DNA from: CABMGO01 sp964408125
GTDB taxonomy: Archaea > Nanobdellota > Nanobdellia > Pacearchaeales > GW2011-AR1
Direction: 5' to 3'
DNA: 47,975 bases
Assembly: GCA_964408125.1 (NCBI GenBank)
Contig: CAYOYC010000002.1
Location: 1-47,975 of the forward strand
Positions 15,886 through 23,363 of the stretch are shown here, one piece after another. Under the pieces are notes generated by a model that ran no database searches, had not been told where the DNA came from, and saw only the letters and a program-made list of their open reading frames with translations. Position numbers and translations under genes: made by a program. The number at the start of each line of letters is the position of its first letter. The first letter of the stretch is position 1.

Positions 15886-16622
15886 TGAAAAAATTATTGT
15901 TTCTTTTCTTATTGTTTTTTTTATCTTTTGTAGTTGTTTCGGCAGAATTGAGTAAAACTGAAATAGATGTGATAAATAGTAATTATTCTGCTGGGAAAAA
16001 TGATGTTAGTTTTTTGGGAAGATATTATTTGGCTCTCAAACAGAGCGATATTTCTGTTTGGGGAATTTTAAGTTTTGAAAGAAGTTCTTGGAATGAGTTA
16101 GAAGATGTTTCTAAATTTATATCTGGAGATTTGCTGGGGTTTGATGGTTATCAAAAATTTAATAATTCTGAATATGGTTTAATTGTGGGATTTTTTGCAG
16201 GATTAATTTTATGGATTTTTTGTAAATTTAGAAATCTTTATTTAGTGTTATGCTCTTTTGTTAATCAAAAACAATATAAGTCGTATGATCCGGAAAAGGA
16301 CTTGAAATTAAGGACGAGTGTAGAGTGGATTAATTTTATGGCGGGAAGATTTTGGAAGGTTTTTTTAGTAGCAATCGTATTTTTTGTTTTAATGTATATT
16401 CCTATTTTAAACAGAATTGTTCAGATATTAAGTTTTCAATTTCTAGACATTAGTATTCTGGCTCATTCACTTATTCTTTGTATATTAATTGGGATTTTAC
16501 CCCAGCTAATACAAAATTATTCTAATTATAGAATAAAAATACATCTCGAGAAAAGGCTTTTAGATATGAAGGCTGGTGCAAGAAAGCAAGAAATTGAAGG
16601 GCAAGTTGTTAGAAGAAGATAG
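15885..16622 (+). CDS. Envelope-cluster membrane protein, paralogue C
   Basis: A 245-aa protein: signal peptide (1-20), a 75-residue outside domain, a helix with GFFAGLILWIFCKF (about 104-120), a cytoplasmic loop, then the shared unit IPILNRIVQIL, a helix, ILPQLIQNYSNYRIK and tail LLDMKAGARK. Clear similarity to the gene immediately upstream (G-x-x-AG-[IL]-[FI]-LW, IP[FI]L, YSxYxIK, KAG) indicates tandem duplication and divergence. Start ATG overlaps the previous stop by one base. Confidence 0.78.
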   Translation: MKKLLFLFLLFFLSFVVVSAELSKTEIDVINSNYSAGKNDVSFLGRYYLALKQSDISVWGILSFERSSWNELEDVSKFISGDLLGFDGYQKFNNSEYGLIVGFFAGLILWIFCKFRNLYLVLCSFVNQKQYKSYDPEKDLKLRTSVEWINFMAGRFWKVFLVAIVFFVLMYIPILNRIVQILSFQFLDISILAHSLILCILIGILPQLIQNYSNYRIKIHLEKRLLDMKAGARKQEIEGQVVRRR

Positions 16623-16623
16623 T

Positions 16624-17718
16624 TTAGGAAGCACCTGGTCGGTGCATTCGTGCTAATAGTATTCTGATTAGTAGACTTTCGGGGTCCTCGTTTTGACGGT
16701 CGTTATTAAGTGTTCTTAATAATTGTGTTGCTTGTATATATTTTGCTAAATCTTCTATTCCCGCGCCAGGTGCAAGTCCCAATTGTATATTTCCATTTTC
16801 ATCTGTTTGAACTCCGAACTTCGGAGCACTTTGTTTTTGTTTCTTTGCAAATAAGTCGTATGCTTCGTTTATTAATCCGTTTTGTATGGAGTAAGCAAAT
16901 AGTGTGTTAGCATCAGTAATTCCTGCCGTTTTAAGTTGTGCAGCTGTAGCTTCATATTTTTTCATTCTTTTTGTATCAGCTAGGCCATTTGCGAGTCTTC
17001 CTATTGGGCTTGGGTGAGTTTGCGCATAAGCTTGTGCTGCATTTCTATAGTCGTTTATGTCATTAGCTACCGGCTTCGTGTCGATTCCAAGCCTATATTT
17101 TGCTCTTTCAAGTAAATTTCTTGAATGCCTTACTAGTTTAATCTGGTATGGGTTTAGTTTCTTTATTTTTTTATTGAAAATATCTTCTTCTCTTTTAAAT
17201 TTCCTTCTTTCCTTCTTTCTTAAGCCATCCAATGTTTGTTCAGCTTGTGTTGCTTGTGCTTTTCTTGCTTCTCTTGGATCTATAATTCTACTAGGATCGT
17301 CAATCTCCTTTCCTTCGTTTACTTTCGAGTAGAAATTATCTAGCATTTGATGATATTCCTGGCAGGATGTATAAGCATCGATCCCTTTTGATGTAGCTGC
17401 TATGGCTAGTTTTGCTCCTTCTCTAATTCCTCTTCCGACGTATTTAACTCCGCTCCATAAGTAGCTTAATCCAGTTTCAGCTGCTGCTTTAGTGTGAGCG
17501 TATAATGGTTTTGATAAAAGCGTACCGCCTGCTAAAGCACCGACTGGTCCGCCTAGTAAATATCCCGTTGTGGCACCCAGAACTCCAGTAGCACCAACAT
17601 ATTTCTCGAGGCTATTTTTTAATTCTGTTCTTCTTGCATCCTTTTCTGCCCTCATGTCATTGGCTAAAGCCATAAGAGATGCTGCCCTTGGGCTCATGTA
17701 TGAATATGTGTTTGTCAT
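16624..17718 (-). CDS. Helical protein with glycine-zipper segment, envelope cluster
   Basis: A 364-aa protein without a signal peptide. Residues about 43-68 form a glycine-zipper-like hydrophobic stretch (GATTGYLLGGPVGALAGG), followed by GLSYLWSGVKYVGRGI and a long Lys/Arg/Glu-rich helical region with a KKERRKFKREED coiled part, then an Ala/Gln/Leu-rich C-terminal helical domain. It may insert in or line a membrane from the cytoplasmic side. It is transcribed against the rest of the cluster and ends one base after paralogue C. No family is recognised. Confidence 0.72.
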   Translation of the reverse strand: MTNTYSYMSPRAASLMALANDMRAEKDARRTELKNSLEKYVGATGVLGATTGYLLGGPVGALAGGTLLSKPLYAHTKAAAETGLSYLWSGVKYVGRGIREGAKLAIAATSKGIDAYTSCQEYHQMLDNFYSKVNEGKEIDDPSRIIDPREARKAQATQAEQTLDGLRKKERRKFKREEDIFNKKIKKLNPYQIKLVRHSRNLLERAKYRLGIDTKPVANDINDYRNAAQAYAQTHPSPIGRLANGLADTKRMKKYEATAAQLKTAGITDANTLFAYSIQNGLINEAYDLFAKKQKQSAPKFGVQTDENGNIQLGLAPGAGIEDLAKYIQATQLLRTLNNDRQNEDPESLLIRILLARMHRPGAS

Positions 17719-17896
17719 GTTTTTTGTTGTAAAAAGAGTTTTGGTGTTTTATTTTCCTGGCTCTTTTTGTATGATTATTCTAAGTGGAGGGGGTATTTAA
17801 ATCTTTTGTTTTTGTTACTACTACATAGTTTACATAAAGTGTTTAATTAAATGCTGTTCTGGATAGATTTAAAAGTTTTCAATTTGTCTATATTTT

Positions 17897-18784
17897 ATGA
17901 AAAGAGTAATGAAGTTATTTTTTATGTTATTGCTAGTGATTAATATATTTTCATTTGTTATAGGGGTTAGCGCTAGTATTGATTCCCAGGTGGAGGATGT
18001 TGCCAATACTGCAGACAAGAGTATTCAGGAAGTAGATAGATTTCTTAGTAGTAGTGAGGCGAGAAGTGAATATTTAAAACAAGAATGGCTTAAAATTACA
18101 CAGTCTCAACCGTTTGGTAAATATATTTTACCAGTTCATAATTATCTAATTTTACATAAGCAGGTTTTTGGATATCTTTTGGGAATAAATTATCAGTTCT
18201 CTTGGAAGTTTTTTTTAGCCTTTATATTTTGGGTCGTTCTTGTAGTGTTTTGCTTTAGAATAATTAGGGGGCTTGTTATGTTTATAATGGCTTCAATTAT
18301 ATTAGTAAAAAGGTCTGAACGCGATTTTGGGGAACTTATTAGAAGGCCAGGTGTGATGATGTGTATAAATTTGATTTTATTTTTGGCTATAGTTTTGTTG
18401 ATTTCTGTGGTAAGGGTACCATTGGGGCTAGCAATCGTGGTTTATGGCATATTTTCTAATGAAACTAGTTTGATTATGAGAATAATATATGTGGCGGTTA
18501 TAATTGGAGGAGTGTATTTGTTAAATATGATTTATAAGGAAATGGTTTACTTTTCTAAGATATATAAAGATGCGAGGAAACAAAAGACGATAAGTGATAC
18601 GGTAAAGAGGATAGAGGATGAGTTGGAGGATTTTAAATCGGGGAAGAAAAAAATTATTGCACAAGATTCTATGGAGATGGCAGGTGCCAAATCTTTTTCA
18701 GAAGAAGAACAACAGCAAGCTGACGAAGAAGAGGCATTGGCTCAAGCCAGAGAAGACGTTGATGGAATTACAGACGAAGAGTAG
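17897..18784 (+). CDS. Envelope-cluster membrane protein, paralogue D
   Basis: A 295-aa protein: signal sequence (1-26), about 75 residues outside with a coiled pattern, helix about 108-130 (FFLAFIFWVVLVVFCFRII), cytoplasmic loop, then two helices (about 155-195 and 203-220) and a long charged tail (YFSKIYKDARKQK, then an acidic Glu/Gln-rich end). Order and topology match paralogues A-C though identity is weaker. An 178-bp AT-rich gap upstream separates it from the glycine-zipper gene. It directly precedes the left repeat of the tRNA-Thr element. Confidence 0.72.
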   Translation: MKRVMKLFFMLLLVINIFSFVIGVSASIDSQVEDVANTADKSIQEVDRFLSSSEARSEYLKQEWLKITQSQPFGKYILPVHNYLILHKQVFGYLLGINYQFSWKFFLAFIFWVVLVVFCFRIIRGLVMFIMASIILVKRSERDFGELIRRPGVMMCINLILFLAIVLLISVVRVPLGLAIVVYGIFSNETSLIMRIIYVAVIIGGVYLLNMIYKEMVYFSKIYKDARKQKTISDTVKRIEDELEDFKSGKKKIIAQDSMEMAGAKSFSEEEQQQADEEEALAQAREDVDGITDEE

Positions 18785-18801
18785 TTCTAAATTTTAATTC
18801 T

Positions 18802-18849
18802 TAAGAAAGCCTGCAGAGGGATTCAAACCCCCGACCCTCAGTTTCTTTG
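18802..18849 (-). repeat. Left attachment-site copy: 3' tRNA-Thr fragment
   Basis: Identical over 48 bases to 21523-21570. On the minus strand it reads the last 6 intron bases, A38, the 3' anticodon strand, variable loop, T arm, 3' acceptor strand, and downstream flank. It cannot fold as a tRNA because the D arm and anticodon are missing. Sequence from 18850 onward differs completely from the tRNA. Bases 18850-18936 hold no supported gene. Confidence 0.88.
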
Positions 18850-18936
18850 CTTTGGGGTTATGGTTTGTTACGTTTTTGCATATCGGGCCTAAGCAATAAT
18901 ATTATTTAGAATAAGCTATAACCTCCGCCTGAGTTT

Positions 18937-19617
18937 TTATTTATTAAAAAAATCTATTGCATGTTTTAGGGTAATATAAGCCATGGATAAATCATCCTCT
19001 TTTAGAATAAAAATATTTTGCTTAAATGTGGTGGCTAACTCGACAATATTTATTTTTTTGTCTGATAAAAGAGAAAGAAGATGCGCAAGAAATCCTATAG
19101 TATTTTTAGAATAATCGTTTAAATCTTGAGATTCTCTTAAAGAAAGTATTGCAAGATTTTCTTGGGTTTCAATAATACTTTTCTTTATACTTTCAAATTT
19201 TTTAAAATTCTTTTTATCACATATTATAGTTATTTCTGAAGTGCCCTGGATAGTAAACATTATGTCTCCCATGTCCCACCTGATCTCTCTAGAAATCTCA
19301 TTTATCCTTTTTACGACATTTTTTGTTCTTTCTAAAGTAATATCAACAATATTTGTTTTCATAATTAGTTCAGCATCTCTCAATATTTCTTCAAAAGAAA
19401 TAGACTGTTTTTCATTCTTCACCTCATCATATAGTCTTTGTAAAGAAATAAGAACTGAAGAAAAATTTGCCTTTTTATTCTTGGCTTTTATCTTAGGTAA
19501 TATCTGCCTTGTTAACTCGGAATAATTGATTATTCCCCTCTTTAAGCTTTCAGCTAAAAACAAGCTAGAGTTTATTTCTTCTTTTACAAGTTGTGCTGTT
19601 GCTTCTGGTTTGTCCAT
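18937..19617 (-). CDS. ACT-domain protein, possible regulator
   Basis: A 226-aa protein. The N-terminus (about 1-75) is helical with a pattern ELTRQILPKIKAKNKKANFSSVLISLQRL that could be a DNA-binding or dimerisation domain. The C-terminal half shows two ACT-like repeats, the second clearest: TIGFLAHLLSLLSDKKINIVEL, then a strand with NIFILKEDDLSMAYITLKHAIDFF. Similar two-part proteins are common in archaea and are thought to sense small ligands. It lies inside the tRNA-Thr element, divergent from the SD-led membrane gene. Ligand unknown. Confidence 0.7.
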   Translation of the reverse strand: MDKPEATAQLVKEEINSSLFLAESLKRGIINYSELTRQILPKIKAKNKKANFSSVLISLQRLYDEVKNEKQSISFEEILRDAELIMKTNIVDITLERTKNVVKRINEISREIRWDMGDIMFTIQGTSEITIICDKKNFKKFESIKKSIIETQENLAILSLRESQDLNDYSKNTIGFLAHLLSLLSDKKINIVELATTFKQNIFILKEDDLSMAYITLKHAIDFFNK

Positions 19618-19681
19618 TTTGATGTATAGTATTAGACATAAAGTATAATAAAAGAGAGTTTATATATTTTACTAAGGTAAT

Positions 19682-19780
19682 ATGGAATTAAAAAATAAAA
19701 ACAGTTTGAAAGAGAAATACTTTGCTTTAGAAATTCAACTAAATTTTAATGGAGGTGAAATATGGCACAAGGATCAGTAG
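19682..19780 (+). CDS. Possible 32-aa leader ORF overlapping the next gene
   Basis: ATG 19682 opens a 32-codon frame starting MELKNKNSLKEKYF, which runs through the SD GGAGGTG (19751-19757) and ends 19 nt inside the following gene in another frame. The arrangement copies the one at 10602-10712 (ME-x-K start, Lys-rich, then Phe-rich, Gly-Gly encoded by the SD). A TATA-like TTTATATAT at 19659-19667 may start transcription inside this ORF, in which case it is only a 5' leader. Confidence 0.3.
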   Translation: MELKNKNSLKEKYFALEIQLNFNGGEIWHKDQ

Positions 19781-20043
19781 CACCTGAGGGTAAACACGGC
19801 GGGGTTGGATCAATAAGCAAGCTAGAAGAAAAAATTCTCGGGATATCGATGGGAATAGGGATAGCTCTTTCTGGTAGTGTATTAACTTATCTAGGGGTAA
19901 ACAACTTTACAGAAAAGTTAGCAAATAATGCATCCTATCAAGAAATAACTAGCTCAGCACTCGGAATCGGGTTTGGAGGGGCAATTATTGCTGCAGGAAT
20001 AGGTTTTGCAGCATGTGCGTTAAAAGAGCAATACAAAAAATAA
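19762..20043 (+). CDS. Small two-helix membrane protein with SD
   Basis: A 93-aa protein with a Gly/Ser-rich polar N-terminus (MAQGSVAPEGKHGG...), two hydrophobic helices (about 28-50 and 66-85) and a basic end KEQYKK. The start is set by GGAGGTG four bases before the ATG, one of few strong SDs in the window. The size and topology are holin- or immunity-like, but there is no recognisable family. It is inside the tRNA-Thr element, convergent with the 454-aa protein. Confidence 0.75.
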   Translation: MAQGSVAPEGKHGGVGSISKLEEKILGISMGIGIALSGSVLTYLGVNNFTEKLANNASYQEITSSALGIGFGGAIIAAGIGFAACALKEQYKK

Positions 20044-20063
20044 ATTTTTTAAAAGAGGTGATT

Positions 20064-21428
20064 TTATTTTTTCTTTCTGTTCTTCATCCAGAAAAATCCA
20101 GCAACTACACCAATCAAAATAAGAACTCCCCCAATCCACGAAGAAGCCGTATTTGATAAATTTGAAATTGCGTTTCCAGTAAGATTAGTTTGGAGGAGAA
20201 ATAAACCCGAAACTAATCCTAATATGGAGATTAAATGCATTGGTTTTAAAACTTTTTCCAATCCCCCTAGAACGCTCATTTGTAGTCTTCTTCCAAAACT
20301 CATCTTTTCCCTTAATTCTTTTATTCTGTCTAAAAGATAATCTTCAGAATATCTTCTATCTTCCCAAGATTTTCCAGATCCAATTACTAATATTTTTTTA
20401 TATCTATCGATCGTAACTTTTCTAAGTTTATCGATTTTTACTTCAGAATCAATTCCTTCTAAATCCATATCTAAGTACAGTCTCATTTCATATAAACATT
20501 TAATAGCTTCACTCATTTTATTTTCTTCTATGAGCTTATCTGTTTTAACTAGCATTCTATTAAAGTAAGCATCATCTCCATAAGGTTTTTTAGGGAAGTG
20601 TGTTTTTATTAGGACATCACTTCCAGATTCAAACCAATTACCATCGTTATAACGAGATTCATTAACTTCAATAGGTAGGTTATACTTTTTTGATATTGTA
20701 TCTCTATAATATTTAATTTTTGCCTCTTTTTTATCTTTAGGTGTATTTGTGGGAATTCTAATTACTACTTTTGCAATACTATCGGGTGTTGCGTGATTCA
20801 CATATCCTATTCCCTCTCCTCCACTTGGGCGAGTTTTTGAGTTGAATAGTTTCCCATTGTTGGGCACAAAGCAAATGCTATATTTATCTCCAGAAGTTAT
20901 ATCTTTTTTGCTTTTAACTCCCCAATGTGCTCGAATGGAATCTAGTTCAAGGAGGATATTGTCTCCATATAGTGGGCGTCCGTGAAAACTTCCATAAAAG
21001 CCCGTATCTAGAATATTTATCAGGCTATCGTATGAGTCTGGCATTATATGGCTCCTTCCTGCTGTGTGAGCCCCTGAACTAATTGCATGATTTGCAACCA
21101 ATGGTTGAAAAACCATATAGTTTTCTTTCCTTTTTACCTGGGCATATTTACTACGCCAAAGTCTTGATTGGTCCCCAAATCTAATTTCGTTATTAGGATC
21201 GTCACCGGTATATTCAATAGTAAGTATTTCGTCATGAGGGTCTTTTGATTTTGAAAAATAATCTTTTAAACTCATTCCGTTAAATTGCAATTTGTCTGTC
21301 CCATAAACCTCTCTAAGATTTCTATTTACTTCGTCTTCAGTTAAATTTCCTAGTTCGCTAATGGGAATTCGGTAAACAAATCCTTTTGAACCTCTTTTTA
21401 ATCCCGTAACTTTTCTTCTTATTGGCAT
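20064..21428 (-). CDS. 454-aa membrane-anchored protein of unknown function
   Basis: A polar N-terminal region of about 370 residues is followed by two C-terminal hydrophobic helices (about 395-412 and 428-447) and a Lys-rich end. There is no N-terminal signal, so the large domain is probably cytoplasmic. The central part (about 110-230) alternates short strands and loops, with RSHIMPDSYDSLINILDTGF, a Gly/Ser/Arg-rich loop with PSGGEGIGYVNH and SIAKVVIRIP. That order (basic-His start, helix ending in G, late Glu before a strand) loosely recalls ADP-ribosyltransferase folds but is not a secure match. Largest gene of the integrated element and its probable cargo. Confidence 0.75.
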   Translation of the reverse strand: MPIRRKVTGLKRGSKGFVYRIPISELGNLTEDEVNRNLREVYGTDKLQFNGMSLKDYFSKSKDPHDEILTIEYTGDDPNNEIRFGDQSRLWRSKYAQVKRKENYMVFQPLVANHAISSGAHTAGRSHIMPDSYDSLINILDTGFYGSFHGRPLYGDNILLELDSIRAHWGVKSKKDITSGDKYSICFVPNNGKLFNSKTRPSGGEGIGYVNHATPDSIAKVVIRIPTNTPKDKKEAKIKYYRDTISKKYNLPIEVNESRYNDGNWFESGSDVLIKTHFPKKPYGDDAYFNRMLVKTDKLIEENKMSEAIKCLYEMRLYLDMDLEGIDSEVKIDKLRKVTIDRYKKILVIGSGKSWEDRRYSEDYLLDRIKELREKMSFGRRLQMSVLGGLEKVLKPMHLISILGLVSGLFLLQTNLTGNAISNLSNTASSWIGGVLILIGVVAGFFWMKNRKKK

Positions 21429-21522
21429 GAAACTAAATCTTTTTCAAACTATAAAAAACTTCCCAAAAACAATTCTCTTGATTTTTTAAGTCGATAAATC
21501 TTAAAATAGTGATGATAAAATA

Positions 21523-21570
21523 TAAGAAAGCCTGCAGAGGGATTCAAACCCCCGACCCTCAGTTTCTTTG
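21523..21570 (-). repeat. Right attachment-site copy inside intact tRNA-Thr
   Basis: Same 48 bases as 18802-18849. It covers 6 nt of 3' flank, the 3' half of tRNA-Thr and the 3' end of the intron, so integration here regenerates a complete tRNA. The identity of both copies, including non-tRNA flank and intron bases, argues that the duplication is recent. Confidence 0.88.
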
Positions 21571-21624
21571 TCTGTTTATAACATTAATACAAAACTGATG
21601 CTCTATCAACTGAGCTATGCAGGC
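21529..21624 (-). tRNA. tRNA-Thr (UGU) with 23-nt intron
   Basis: On the minus strand the acceptor GCCTGCA (21618-21624) pairs with TGCAGGC (21530-21536). The anticodon stem TCAGT/ACTGA encloses T, T, anticodon TGT (21589-21591) and A37, then an intron of about 23 nt (21565-21587) at the canonical 37/38 position, with A38 beyond. Flanking complementarity allows a bulge-helix-bulge. The T loop reads TTTGAAT and the D loop has GA instead of GG, a compensatory change of the 19-56 pair. Discriminator U. This gene is the integration target of the element to its left. Confidence 0.92.
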
Positions 21625-21665
21625 GTAAAAATAAGAGATTTAGATGGTTTTTAAGTATTTTGTAT

Positions 21666-22202
21666 TTATTTCCAAAAGCTTTTTTCAACAGTCTCTTTCT
21701 TCAGTTCTACTGGGTAGATTAATTCTGCGAGTTCGTCTGGAGAAAACCATAGTTGAATTTCTCTCTTGGCATCTTTTTCGGATTCGGAAGCATGGACTAC
21801 TGTTTCGAGCACTTCTGTTTTAGAGTTGATTCTTCCATATTTTCCCCTAATTGAAGAAGGATCTGCATCTTCTGGGTTTGTGCTTCCAATTATTTCTCTT
21901 ATTTTTTCGATTATGTTTTCTCCATGATATACTAAAGCCATTACTCTATTTGTGTGATATTCTCCTTGGATATATTTTATTATACTATTATACAGAGTGG
22001 TGCCTTTTTCTTCCCCAAGCCTTGTTATAAGTTTACCTTTTAATTCAGAATAGTGTTCTTCTGCGAGTTCTCTTTTTACAGAAACTATTTTAGATCCGAT
22101 AATTTTTCCCCTTGCTCTAGAAAGTTCAGAGATAATATCCCCAGTTAATGATTTGATAAGTCCGTCGGGTTTAATTAGTATTAGACATTGCTGTATTGCC
22201 AT
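21666..22202 (-). CDS. ndk: Nucleoside diphosphate kinase
   Basis: A 178-aa NDK. N-terminal CLILIKPDGLIKSLTGDI and the active-site stretch VVHASES (His137) are present, with conserved IRGKYGRINSKT before it. Longer than the typical 140-150 aa because of an insert around residues 50-85 that is seen in some archaeal NDKs, and an extended C-terminal tail. It transfers the gamma-phosphate among NTPs. It follows eS1 after one base, in the eL42-eS1-NDK run. Confidence 0.93.
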   Translation of the reverse strand: MAIQQCLILIKPDGLIKSLTGDIISELSRARGKIIGSKIVSVKRELAEEHYSELKGKLITRLGEEKGTTLYNSIIKYIQGEYHTNRVMALVYHGENIIEKIREIIGSTNPEDADPSSIRGKYGRINSKTEVLETVVHASESEKDAKREIQLWFSPDELAELIYPVELKKETVEKSFWK

Positions 22203-22203
22203 T

Positions 22204-22923
22204 TTATTCTTTTTTAACTTTTTTTTCAGAAACTTTTTCTTCTTCTGAAGCGACCTCTTTTTCTTCTTCAGTTTCTTTATCAGTAGAGTTTGATTCTTCT
22301 TTTGCTTTCTTTTCTTTTTCTGCTAGGTCTAATTCTTCTGCTTGTGTTAGTTCCACTACTTCTTCTTTGACTTCTGGAACTTTTATTGTTAAATCTGCCT
22401 TTAAGATATCCTTTGTTTCTAATACTCTTATTTCACAAAGAGAAAGGGGATAAACTTTCTTTAATCTTGGGTACATTTCCTTTTGCATCTCTCCAAATAT
22501 GATAGATTCTGCCAATTCTAGGTATGTTTTTGTTTTTGTATATTCTAGTATGAATTCTTTTGCTGTTTTTCTAAGGCTATTTCTGATAGCTCTTGATACT
22601 TTCTTTCGTGTTATTAAGAAGGGTTTTATTGTTACTGGTACGTCTTTACATGAGCTAGTAAATGAGTCCTCTACATAATTTACTCTTTTTCTCATCATTC
22701 TTTGAACATAACTTCTCATTAAAGTCAAGCTTTTTGGGTGAGCAACTAGCTTTTTATCCTTGTAAATTATTTGAAAGACTACCTCTAATCCTCGGCCTTT
22801 AAGTTTTCTTGAAAGGTCAAGCTTTATTGTTTTATTTTCTAAAGTTTCTGGCGTTCCTAAAGCGGGTAGTGTCTCATTTACGATTGGTAATTCTATATCT
22901 ATAAATTTCTTTTTTGTTGCCAT
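22204..22923 (-). CDS. rps3ae: 30S ribosomal protein S3Ae (eS1)
   Basis: A 239-aa protein with the eS1 core (ETLPALGTPETLENKTIKLDL, LKGRGLEVVFQI, RSYVQRMMRKRVNYVEDSF and a YPLSLCEIRVLE strand). The C-terminal 50 residues are a Lys/Glu/Ser-rich low-complexity tail. It lies one base after eL42 and one base before ndk, so the three are likely one transcript. Confidence 0.94.
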   Translation of the reverse strand: MATKKKFIDIELPIVNETLPALGTPETLENKTIKLDLSRKLKGRGLEVVFQIIYKDKKLVAHPKSLTLMRSYVQRMMRKRVNYVEDSFTSSCKDVPVTIKPFLITRKKVSRAIRNSLRKTAKEFILEYTKTKTYLELAESIIFGEMQKEMYPRLKKVYPLSLCEIRVLETKDILKADLTIKVPEVKEEVVELTQAEELDLAEKEKKAKEESNSTDKETEEEKEVASEEEKVSEKKVKKE

Positions 22924-22924
22924 T

Positions 22925-23236
22925 TTATTCTTGTAGCATCTTGCTTGCTCTTATTCCTGCTTTTCTGTCTTTGCCTTTATTGCAAGTTAAGCAGATATAT
23001 AGAAGCTTCGCCTTTTTAGTTGTTTTAGTTTTCATTTTGAACTTAGTGACTGCTGGTTTAGAACCCCATTTACCCTTATTGCCAATTCCTCTTCCTTTTC
23101 CTCTAAGTTTTGCTCTCATAATACCGCCTCTTTTTAACGCGCCTCTTTTATTTCCAGAGCTAACTATCTTTATTTTTTGTTCAGTAGTTTTATTGCAATA
23201 TGGGCAATATCTATTTGTTTTTTTTGGAATCTTCAT
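22925..23236 (-). CDS. rpl44e: 50S ribosomal protein L44e (eL42)
   Basis: A 103-aa protein from ATG 23236; the open frame extends 29 codons further, but MKIPKKTNRYCPYC is the family start. Four zinc-binding cysteines: YCPYC at the N-terminus and ICLTC near the end. The central KRGGIMRAKLRGKGRG basic block is typical. Slightly longer than the usual 92-95 aa. Confidence 0.94.
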   Translation of the reverse strand: MKIPKKTNRYCPYCNKTTEQKIKIVSSGNKRGALKRGGIMRAKLRGKGRGIGNKGKWGSKPAVTKFKMKTKTTKKAKLLYICLTCNKGKDRKAGIRASKMLQE

Positions 23237-23306
23237 AATATGAGAGTTACTAGATGGGTTTATAAAGTTTCGTGTGTCTATAGTTGCGCAGTGACCGTGG
23301 GATAAT

Positions 23307-23354
23307 TGCGGCTTTCGCCGCACGATAAGTAGTCAAATTTACTTCGTAAATTTG
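23307..23354. repeat. Two adjacent perfect hairpins
   Basis: TGCGGC-TTTC-GCCGCA (23307-23322), a 6-bp stem, is followed after 11 nt by CAAATTTAC-TTC-GTAAATTTG (23334-23354), a 9-bp stem. They fill the gap between eL42 (leftward) and the gene at 23364 (rightward). They could be operators, a structured 5' region, or remains of a mobile element. Confidence 0.5.
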
Positions 23355-23363
23355 TTAATTAAG

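Larger units (their letters stand above)
18802..21570 (-). mobile_element. Integrated mini-element at tRNA-Thr, bounded by 48-bp direct repeats
   Basis: A perfect 48-bp direct repeat occurs at 18802-18849 and 21523-21570. The right copy is the 3' half of the intact tRNA-Thr gene plus 6 nt of 3' flank and 6 nt of its intron. The left copy is a tRNA fragment with no 5' half. Intact tRNA at one end, 3' fragment at the distal end and foreign-looking genes between them are the standard topology of tRNA-site-specific integration. Contents: an ACT-domain protein, a two-helix membrane protein with an SD leader, and a 454-aa anchored protein. No integrase is visible, so the element would need one in trans or has lost it. 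Confidence 0.8.

Noticed and set aside
17719..17896. 7S (SRP) RNA or another large structured RNA in the gap
   Set aside because: The gap is AT-rich, without the GC-rich stems or GNAR tetraloop motifs expected; only promoter-like sequence is present.
18850..21522. Tyrosine integrase within the tRNA-Thr element
   Set aside because: None of the three genes shows the R...HxxR...Y pattern in a catalytic-domain context; no split int fragment is seen next to either repeat.
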